A stretch of DNA of 64,000 nucleotides, from assembly GCF_041725775.1 (NCBI RefSeq), contig NZ_JBEUEL010000007.1:1-64000 (forward strand), given 5' to 3'. The notes under the pieces are model-generated. The model was not told the DNA's origin. It saw nothing but the letters and a program-made list of their open reading frames with translations, and searched no databases. This DNA is from Pueribacillus sp041725775 (GTDB lineage Bacteria > Bacillota > Bacilli > Bacillales > UBA6769). The position numbers and the translations under genes were made by a program. Below, one piece after another: positions 57,254 to 64,000 of the stretch; within the stretch, counting starts at the first letter, position 1, and every line of letters starts with the position of its first letter.

Positions 57254-59143
57254 TTATTCATCAGATGTTAAAATTTTAAAACCCGCACTTTCTAAAAGTT
57301 CATTACATTCATGGATTGAAGCTTTATAATAGCCTGTTATAATCGCCTCGAACATTGCATGTTCGTCTACAGCAAACCTAATTGCATATCCGGAAATTTC
57401 AATAAGCTTTCTACTTAAAATAGGCGGGAGTTGCATTCCCACACAAAGTGCTATAACAGTTCTTAGTTTTGGTTCATAACCTTCTTCATTTCTCATTCTT
57501 TGAATTGTTTTTGAACTTAACAGACATTTTTCAGCTAATTCTTCGTTCTTTAAATCCTTCCACTTCATCAATGCTTTTAGTGCTTCAGGAAAATGGTTAG
57601 GTAATCTTTTCAAAATATCATTAACTTCTTTATTATATTGAATGATTAAAGCAGCTTTCTCCTGGGATGATATATTTTCATCACCATCGAATGCTACTCT
57701 AAAACTTAGACCTTCAGCATTTTTAAATAGTACACACTCTGTATAATATTGTTTCCCATACCTGTTTTTAAAATCTAAAGTTAAAGTGAATATTATACAG
57801 CATTCTTCCATGTTCAATTTAGCATATCGAGTTAAGCGTGGTTTTCCAAAAATATCGTATTCAATATATTTAGGAGAATTCAAACATAAATGTGAATCTA
57901 CATATAAATAGGTTCCATTATCAATTAATTCTTTCAAGTTTGGATTATGCAGACTCTCTATAACTAAACTTTTATAATCTACACTAAATGTTTGATTTCT
58001 ATTTAAAATCCCTTCCTTAACTTTATACGGCGGTACATACTTACCATTTATATAATTATAAACGCCAATAGCTTCTTCATAACCAACATCTATCAATCTT
58101 ATTTTTGCAGCTTCTCTTGAAACTACAAAATGAGTTGCAAGTTCATCTACAACTATTTCTAATACATCAATAGTTTCAGCTGTATTCAGCTTCTCTCGAT
58201 AATGTTTAATCAATTCAAATGCTTTCGTTTTAAACATCGCCAGTGGCATTTGAATTCTAGGAGTTAATGCATTCGCCTGCCATTCCATCCAATTTGCAGA
58301 ATCAACATCTGATTCTTCAATACCACCGATTACTTTACAGCTTATTGCTGTTAATTCGTCATTATATAATCGTTCTAATTCAAAAGCTAAACGATGCAAT
58401 TCCCAATGAACACATTCATGAATAATCGTATTATTTACTGAACCTAAATTACGCAAAAAGAATGCTTTAGGATCAACAAATATCGTTTTAGCGCTTACAT
58501 CCTCACTATAATAAATACCCTGATCACTATCATAAAATTCTGAATTACTATCCCTAAAAAAAATCTGACCAAAAACAGATAAATCTTCTGTTATCTCACG
58601 CATTTCTACTGATAGACCCATTCGATAGGCTAATTCTTTGGTATCTATTGGAATAGGTTTTGATAACGCTTCTGGATAGTGTTTTTCTAAAAAAATTCTT
58701 GCTACCTGTTCTAAGTCTCTTTTATAAATAATAGGTACCAGACTGTCTGATAAAGGATACTTATTTTTCTCTTTCTCATAGTATTTCTCAATATTATGTA
58801 TAGTAAAGTCCTCAAACTCTCTTTCTATATCACCTGAACATGAAATATGAAACCATTCTTGTATATGTTCTGATTCATCTAAGCGATGGTTTGTATCAAA
58901 CACTTCCAAATATTGTTCAACAATAACATCGAATTCTAACTCTGTCCCAACTAAATTATTAACAAAAACATATCGAACTTCTATTTCAGAGTCAGAAAGA
59001 TAGATTTCACCGATATTATTAACACGGTATAGTCTGAAATCTATATCATATTTATTTTCTTCAACAAAGGATTCTATGGCGGTAAAAAGCTCATCCTCAA
59101 ATTTTACTGCCACATAATATTTAAATGAACGACTACTCGCCAT
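57254..59143 (-). CDS. ImmA/IrrE-type metallopeptidase fused to an HTH domain
   Basis: The 629-residue protein has a roughly 150-residue N-terminal region of unknown fold, a central ImmA/IrrE zinc-peptidase domain (TIIHECVHWELHRL, the HExxH motif; MEWQANALTPRIQMPLAMFK, the conserved third-ligand region), and a C-terminal XRE-like helix-turn-helix (LKNEELAEKCLLSSKTIQRM). ImmA-type peptidases cleave repressors to switch on mobile elements or stress genes. It is the last gene of the operon with the restriction subunits, 36 bases after the endonuclease gene. AAGGGGG precedes the ATG. It may regulate or guard the system; this is inference. Confidence 0.85.
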   Translation of the reverse strand: MASSRSFKYYVAVKFEDELFTAIESFVEENKYDIDFRLYRVNNIGEIYLSDSEIEVRYVFVNNLVGTELEFDVIVEQYLEVFDTNHRLDESEHIQEWFHISCSGDIEREFEDFTIHNIEKYYEKEKNKYPLSDSLVPIIYKRDLEQVARIFLEKHYPEALSKPIPIDTKELAYRMGLSVEMREITEDLSVFGQIFFRDSNSEFYDSDQGIYYSEDVSAKTIFVDPKAFFLRNLGSVNNTIIHECVHWELHRLAFELERLYNDELTAISCKVIGGIEESDVDSANWMEWQANALTPRIQMPLAMFKTKAFELIKHYREKLNTAETIDVLEIVVDELATHFVVSREAAKIRLIDVGYEEAIGVYNYINGKYVPPYKVKEGILNRNQTFSVDYKSLVIESLHNPNLKELIDNGTYLYVDSHLCLNSPKYIEYDIFGKPRLTRYAKLNMEECCIIFTLTLDFKNRYGKQYYTECVLFKNAEGLSFRVAFDGDENISSQEKAALIIQYNKEVNDILKRLPNHFPEALKALMKWKDLKNEELAEKCLLSSKTIQRMRNEEGYEPKLRTVIALCVGMQLPPILSRKLIEISGYAIRFAVDEHAMFEAIITGYYKASIHECNELLESAGFKILTSDE

Positions 59144-59179
59144 ATAGAATTCCCCCTTAAACTTTAAGTATATAAATAT

Positions 59180-60430
59180 CTAAGTTAAACCTGTATAGAA
59201 TTTTAAGACCTCTCTTATATCTAGGTACTCTTCATAAATTACCAAATCATCATTTTCCTTATTAAAGATAGGGTCCATTTTAAAATGGAGTTTACTATCT
59301 CTTTTTACTCCGGGAAGTATTAGTGCTGAGTGTGTAAAAGAATAGATTGGTAAATCATTTAAGTTTTCCCTTTTATTTTTTAAAAACAAAAAATACGAGA
59401 TTTGTTTATAATCCATACCATTAACTTCTCTTTTATATTTAGCATCGAAAATGAATTGATTTTCCCCAGACGAAAAGTAATAATCGGGACTGAAGAAGTG
59501 GTTGTTATTAGCCATATTAGGTCTGAAAGCAGGCTTTTCAAATTTAGTTATAGTATTAGTGCTTTCTAATTTTAGTTTTCCATCTTTAACTTCTTTAAAG
59601 TGGTTTTCCAAATAAAATTTAACAGCATCTTCCCATATACTTGAAAACGTATAGTGTTTCAAATAATAAGTTCCACCTTCTTTTAAATTTGAAAAATAAT
59701 TTATTAAATTATCTATTAGATTAATCAATATATCTTTAAAAGTCTCTTGCCTGATACTATATAACTTCTCGAGAACTCCCTCTCTATTATTGAGAAAAAT
59801 TTCATCTGAAGCGAACCCATCCACTTTAGGCATATCTATCATAAAGTTAAATTTATCTATTGTGTGATTTATAACAAATATCATTGCTTCTGTTAAGAAT
59901 GCTATGTTTTGATAAGACTTCTCATAGTAAAAAGGGAAAAAATAAAGTTGATTATTAATCAAATATTTATCTGATCTTCTAATTGTTTCCTTCCAGTTTA
60001 TCTTACCACCAATGTTAGGCTTAATTAACTTTTTCTCTTCAAAATATAACCCGTACTCTTCATAATAATTGTAAACCTCAAAAAAAGCTGCAAATGGATA
60101 GTTGGATTTGTAATGTTTTCCGTATTCTGAACCAAAATAAATTTCAGGTCTTAACTGCAAATGTTTTGAAATCACATTAAATAATAATTTAGTATCTGAG
60201 TGTTCATTATAGACTTTAAAGTTTATAGGGAAAACCGCACATATTTCGGAACTATCATTAATTAAAAAACCAGAAAAGTCAAAAACATATTCGAAGTCCG
60301 CTGTTACTTCTCCAGAATTAACATTTTCTTTATTTCTCTTCCTGTAATCTCTTTCGATAATGTCAAAACCCATTTCAACTAATTCACTTTTCTTGAAAAT
60401 GTCACCTTCATTATAGTATTTCAGAGACAT
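59180..60430 (-). CDS. LlaJI-like restriction endonuclease subunit
   Basis: The 416-residue protein matches the LlaJI restriction endonuclease family (the nuclease partner of an McrB-like GTPase): N-terminal beta-rich region, long helical middle, and a C-terminal PD-(D/E)xK core seen in FFSPDYYFSSGENQFIFDAK, YKREVNGMDYKQISYFLFLK. Pro-Asp and Asp-Ala-Lys are the likely metal-binding and catalytic residues. GGGGGAGG precedes the ATG. It lies 21 bases after the AAA+ gene, the expected R1-R2 pair. Confidence 0.82.
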   Translation of the reverse strand: MSLKYYNEGDIFKKSELVEMGFDIIERDYRKRNKENVNSGEVTADFEYVFDFSGFLINDSSEICAVFPINFKVYNEHSDTKLLFNVISKHLQLRPEIYFGSEYGKHYKSNYPFAAFFEVYNYYEEYGLYFEEKKLIKPNIGGKINWKETIRRSDKYLINNQLYFFPFYYEKSYQNIAFLTEAMIFVINHTIDKFNFMIDMPKVDGFASDEIFLNNREGVLEKLYSIRQETFKDILINLIDNLINYFSNLKEGGTYYLKHYTFSSIWEDAVKFYLENHFKEVKDGKLKLESTNTITKFEKPAFRPNMANNNHFFSPDYYFSSGENQFIFDAKYKREVNGMDYKQISYFLFLKNKRENLNDLPIYSFTHSALILPGVKRDSKLHFKMDPIFNKENDDLVIYEEYLDIREVLKFYTGLT

Positions 60431-60451
60431 GTAACCTCCCCCTGTTCCAAC

Positions 60452-61447
60452 CTAATAAGGATATCTATTTATATTAGGAATTAAAAAGTTATTTAAAAAC
60501 GCATCACTAAAAACCTTCTTTACTCCATAACTTGAATATAAATCCTCAAAACTTTTTATTTGATTATCAAAGAGGCTAATAGAATTATTAAATGTTACAT
60601 GCCCTTGAACATCTTGCCATAAGTATAGGAGCAGTTTATTTTTCATAATATCCATAACTTCAATGTTCGCTTGATTTGCCACAGTTTGATTTGTTGAGTG
60701 AGAATCACTAACTAGTTGATCCCTGAACACAAGGAAAAATTGCCCCAGTTGTTTATCTTCGTTTTTCCCTAATCCATTTTCTTTATCTGTAATAAATTCA
60801 TTTAGTGCAGTATAAAAAGATTGCCATGTTGTTTCTAAAGTGTTCGCTGTATTATCATCTGGTGACACATAAAGCTTAGGATTATTAAGTGATTGAATTG
60901 TATTACCTGCATCATCTTTAACTGGTAAACTCGTGATATACGCCCAATCAAAGCGCCTTTTAAAAGCAGTATCCATTGGAAATACATTCTGATCATTAAC
61001 ATTGACAGTTCCTATGATATTAAAATTTGACGGCAACTTAATTTCATCAGATGGTAATTGAATTATCTCATCAGCAATTTGTTTATTTCGAATCGGAAAT
61101 TTACTTTCAAAAGATTCATTTCTATCTAACAGTTGGAAAATATCACCGAAAATAGCTGCTACGTTACCTCTTGATAGCTCTTCTAACACCAAATAAACTG
61201 GCTCATTATAATTTTGATAAGCTTCAACCAGTGCCCTTGTAAATGGACCAGGAGCAAATTCAAATGTTACATCTCCTGTTGTTGAGTCTTTCATTGGTAG
61301 CAACTGCCCAATAAAGTCAGAGTATGTAAATTCAGGATGAATAGTTACTCTAAACACTCTTTCATTATTTACATGATTCAAACTTTGATCTACCGAATGG
61401 CTCTTACCTGTACCAGGTGCACCGAAGTAAATAATTTGTTTATGCAT
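60452..61447 (-). CDS. McrB-like AAA+ GTPase restriction subunit
   Basis: The 331-residue protein has Walker A FGAPGTGKSHSVDQSLNHV, Walker B VYLVLEELSRGNVAAIFGDI (McrB-type E-E/S-RGN) and the sensor-type stretch GTVNVNDQNVFPMDTAFKRR. McrB has MNTAD where this has VNVND. McrB-type motors translocate DNA by GTP hydrolysis and trigger the partner nuclease. There is no separate DNA-recognition domain, so target choice may come from the subunit encoded upstream. AAGGAG precedes the ATG. Confidence 0.9.
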   Translation of the reverse strand: MHKQIIYFGAPGTGKSHSVDQSLNHVNNERVFRVTIHPEFTYSDFIGQLLPMKDSTTGDVTFEFAPGPFTRALVEAYQNYNEPVYLVLEELSRGNVAAIFGDIFQLLDRNESFESKFPIRNKQIADEIIQLPSDEIKLPSNFNIIGTVNVNDQNVFPMDTAFKRRFDWAYITSLPVKDDAGNTIQSLNNPKLYVSPDDNTANTLETTWQSFYTALNEFITDKENGLGKNEDKQLGQFFLVFRDQLVSDSHSTNQTVANQANIEVMDIMKNKLLLYLWQDVQGHVTFNNSISLFDNQIKSFEDLYSSYGVKKVFSDAFLNNFLIPNINRYPY

Positions 61448-61461
61448 ATTTCATAATCTCC

Positions 61462-62440
61462 TTAATTTAATTTTTCAATAAACCTAAGTAGTGTCAAAAA
61501 CCTTGGGAGTTTAGTTCCTCTCCTGCTAAACAATGGAGTATAGGTATTGTAAAAGTTCTCTAACTCTGCATAGTCTATTGTGTAACCATTTTTATGGGCT
61601 AATAATATATAAGGTAATATTTTAGCCCAATAGAACTTTTCAGAACTACCATTAAACTCGTATAATCCGGTTCGGCGATCATGTTTTAAATAATCACCCA
61701 CAACCAATTTATCATCTTTTATCTTTAAGGACTTATTCCTAAAGTCTATCTCAAATTCCGGTGTAATATATACAGAAGCCCCCCTGTATGAAGGTTCATA
61801 TTTTCTTATGAAGTCTCTTATATCAGATGGTACTCTTACTAATTCTGGAGTATTTGCAAACACTTCTATATATTCCATGTCTGCTGCAATCATACCCGCT
61901 ATAGGATAATAAATGGAAGATTGAGTAATTCTAGACCCTAACATATTAAGGATGTATACTGGATGGTTAGCGACCTTATAGCAAGGGCCTCCTATTGTCA
62001 TGTCCATTAATTCTATTAACTCTGGAAAGATAGATTGTGCTACAATATTACGACCGTCCATCTCAAGGTCTAGTATAAAAACATATGTTACGATACGCCT
62101 AGCGACCGTATCACCATTATTAATCCATATATAATAGCCTTTGTTCCTATAATTATCTTCACTACTCGCATTAATTACTTCATCTTCTATAATTGCTCCA
62201 AATAACTTCCCCCCCCCTAACAGGAAGATTAGAAAATTGATTGTTAATATTAGAATATTCAACTTCCTGTAGATTTAATTTTGGATTGTAAGTATTTATT
62301 GCTTGTAAAATCGCCGTTTCTACAAAGTCTTGTTTAGAAATTGCTGTTGGCGGAATCCTCACTGATTCAATAGCATTTATTTTTTCTGGGAAGCCCGACG
62401 CTGGTAATAAAAGTTTTCGCAAAGTTCTCACCTTCTTCAA
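61462..62440 (-). pseudogene. Restriction subunit split by a nine-G tract (phase-variable or frameshifted)
   Basis: The gene starts at ATG 62440 (MKKVRTLRKLLLPASGFPEK) and is read until NNQFSNLPVRGG, where G9 (62217-62209 on the minus strand) pushes it to a stop at 62180. With G8 the frame continues as RGGKLFGAIIEDEVINASSE to the stop at 61462, giving 325 residues. The rest (GYYIWINNGDTVARRIVTYV, VYITPEFEIDFRNKSLKIKD) is not recognised as a family. It lies between methylase and AAA+ genes and may supply specificity. A slipped tract in an operon like this fits on/off phase variation; a sequencing or assembly error is the alternative. Confidence 0.75.
62209..62217 (-). repeat. Poly-G tract (nine G) in coding frame
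   Basis: Nine consecutive C on the plus strand (G on the coding strand) occur inside the frame. It is the longest homopolymer of G/C that I noticed in this AT-rich window. Changing to eight restores the 325-residue frame. Confidence 0.85.
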
Positions 62441-64000
62441 TCATAATTTTTTACTAGCACTTCAATTCTCGGATATTTGATTCCCGTTTTACCAATCTCA
62501 ACAACTTTAAAGTCATGCGTATTTATCCATTTAAGCAATAAATTATGCCGTTTTTCCCCATGATATAAAACATTAGAAAGCATGAATTTATAACCCGCTT
62601 TATGAATTTTTAGCAAAAATTCTAGTAACTCCGTCTCACTATCAGAATCCCATCCATCTAAGCCTCTTTTACCATCGTTATACTCAGCCTTTGTTATGAA
62701 GTAAGGAGGATCAAAATAAAAAACTGTATCTTTTGGATAATCTTCTATTGGTAAGTCTTCAAATTTACCATTAATTAACCGATAATTTGGTGTTCTTATC
62801 CTAAATCTATTAATGCGTTCTCTGATCCCGTCACTAAATTCATTATTTCCTACAGGAGTATTCATTTTTTGTGAGTTGTTGAATCTTATAATGTTCTGAA
62901 ATGCATATACTTGTAAAACGAATAAATTTAAACTTGACTTATCTTTTTCATTATAATGGCTTCTTAGATTTAAATATTGTTCTTTTCCTTTCTTCGTAAG
63001 TGCAAATTCATTTATCACATTTTCTATGCTACTTGTAAGGATATCTTTTTCAGTCTCTACTAACATCTCAACAATACCAAAGACATAAGGGTTATATTCA
63101 TTATAAACCACTTCATTCATTGCCACTACGTTTGCTCCAACATTAAAAGCGCCCCCCATTGCATCTACAAATGTATCAACATGCTTAGGCAATTCTTTAA
63201 ATATAATTGGCAATAACGCATCTTTGCTACCCGAATAATTTAGAGGTGACTTATTAATCGACAGATCCTTCTCGAAATATAATATTATTTCTTTCAGTTT
63301 TTTACCTTTTCCCTTATGACTCGAGTTATTTGTTGAATACTCTCTGTATTCATTCATTTCCACATGCACTTCACCATCTACAGCAAACAATTTTGCTAAA
63401 CTTATAAGCTCTTCAATTGGTATAATTGATTGATTACTATAGCTAACTAAAACATGTTTAAACTGTATTTGACGGAACAAATCTTCAAATTCAAATAATG
63501 CCCTTTGTTTGTTCGAGTAATTCGAGAGTTCCCTTTTTACTCTTCTACCTGTTTTCCCAAATAGTTCGGGATAATCATACCTGGCTACTGTTTCCAATAG
63601 ATGGTATGAATTAGCATATTGTGTAATTGTATAAGGTGGATCTATATAAGCTATATCTCCACTAATCTCTCTTACTAATTCATTTGTATTATAGCTATGT
63701 ACAATATTTTCAGAATACAAATCACACTCATTAATTTCTAGTGGTATGATTTCAAATTCTTTTAACGATCTTGGTTCCCAGAACTTAAAAAATGCCTGGT
63801 AAGTCCCAGACGTGTTAGAAACTCTTGGAATACTTGCTATAAGTGATGCTAATAAATAAAAATATTCCTTATCGTTAATTATTTCTGTTTTATACATTTG
63901 TTCTATATCTAATCTAAACCCATCAATTTTTATCGCATTTTCTTCAGTTAAGTACATTCTGTTTCCAACTGGAGTATAATTATGATAAACAAAAAAGTTA
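62437..64000 (-). CDS. Tandem D12-class adenine methyltransferase, 5' end beyond the window
   Basis: The frame stays open through the right edge (FVYHNYTPVGNR precedes MYLTEENA), so the ATG at 63957 is internal. At least 520 residues are visible, with two D12-type N6-adenine methylase domains. The first has only the later motifs (AYIDPPYTITQYANSYHLLE, motif IV DPPY), its AdoMet motif lying off the edge. The second is complete: SPLNYSGSKDALLPIIFKEL, FVDAMGGAFNVGANVVAMNE, FYFDPPYFITKAEYNDGKRG. Tandem domains of this kind (M.FokI, M.LlaI) methylate the two strands of an asymmetric site. It heads the restriction operon. Confidence 0.9.
   Translation of the reverse strand, partial: NFFVYHNYTPVGNRMYLTEENAIKIDGFRLDIEQMYKTEIINDKEYFYLLASLIASIPRVSNTSGTYQAFFKFWEPRSLKEFEIIPLEINECDLYSENIVHSYNTNELVREISGDIAYIDPPYTITQYANSYHLLETVARYDYPELFGKTGRRVKRELSNYSNKQRALFEFEDLFRQIQFKHVLVSYSNQSIIPIEELISLAKLFAVDGEVHVEMNEYREYSTNNSSHKGKGKKLKEIILYFEKDLSINKSPLNYSGSKDALLPIIFKELPKHVDTFVDAMGGAFNVGANVVAMNEVVYNEYNPYVFGIVEMLVETEKDILTSSIENVINEFALTKKGKEQYLNLRSHYNEKDKSSLNLFVLQVYAFQNIIRFNNSQKMNTPVGNNEFSDGIRERINRFRIRTPNYRLINGKFEDLPIEDYPKDTVFYFDPPYFITKAEYNDGKRGLDGWDSDSETELLEFLLKIHKAGYKFMLSNVLYHGEKRHNLLLKWINTHDFKVVEIGKTGIKYPRIEVLVKNYD

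Noticed and set aside
57254..59143. Phage CI-type repressor
   Set aside because: The HTH is only the C-terminal part of a long ImmA/IrrE-type peptidase transcribed with the restriction genes; it does not have the layout of a lysogeny repressor.

Overview
The window is AT-rich DNA from a low-GC Gram-positive bacterium. AGGAGG-type ribosome sites, PadR-DUF2812 and GAP-TetR pairs, a tet(L) gene and a siphovirus prophage with an HK97 fold all suggest a Bacillaceae or Planococcaceae host; the species cannot be named from the sequence. No chromosomal housekeeping locus was recognised: nearly everything is accessory DNA.

Layout. (1) 1-2.6 kb: the 5' part of a transposase gene, a Fic AMP-transferase gene and about 1.2 kb of repeat-bearing non-coding DNA. 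(2) 2.6-8.4 kb: a decayed copy of one end of a prophage. It holds a broken serine recombinase, two broken copies of a prophage lysin gene, a broken holin, and between them a padR-DUF2812 pair and three membrane-protein genes. (3) 8.4-12.7 kb: a Vga-like ABC-F ribosome-protection gene with an attenuator leader and upstream ORF, then a GAP-family membrane protein with a divergent TetR regulator. (4) 12.7-18.6 kb: an operon of three serine recombinases plus a SHOCT-like protein, followed by tet(L) with its leader peptide. (5) 18.6-57 kb: one continuous siphovirus prophage, nearly all on the minus strand. Read in transcription order from the right: sigma-like regulator, small early genes, DUF2800 nuclease, DUF2815 protein, PolA-type polymerase, antirepressor, VapE-type primase/helicase, VRR-NUC, SNF2 helicase, late regulator, HNH, TerS, a cassette (SAM synthetase, two DNA methylases, virulence-related protein, DUF4314, amidoligase, gamma-glutamylcyclotransferase), TerL, portal, protease, capsid, connectors, tail proteins, a GH18 tail protein, holin and amidase. 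An erm gene with its attenuator lies in opposite orientation between the cassette and terL. (6) 57-64 kb: an ImmA/IrrE-HTH protein and a multi-subunit restriction-modification operon (tandem D12 methylase, unknown subunit, McrB-like AAA+, LlaJI-like endonuclease) running off the right edge.

How it works together. The virion, replication and lysis genes form a largely complete siphovirus, but no phage repressor or tyrosine integrase is visible; the serine recombinases beside the lysis genes are the best integrase candidates. Three ribosome- or tetracycline-related resistance genes (vga-like, tet(L), erm) lie within 30 kb, each with its own translation- or attenuation-based leader. A conserved junction beside the 3' end of the lysin occurs three times, each time bordered by different cargo, so the recombinase-to-lysin interval looks like a recurrent cargo slot. 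The right-hand restriction operon carries a nine-G tract that puts one subunit out of frame, consistent with phase variation.
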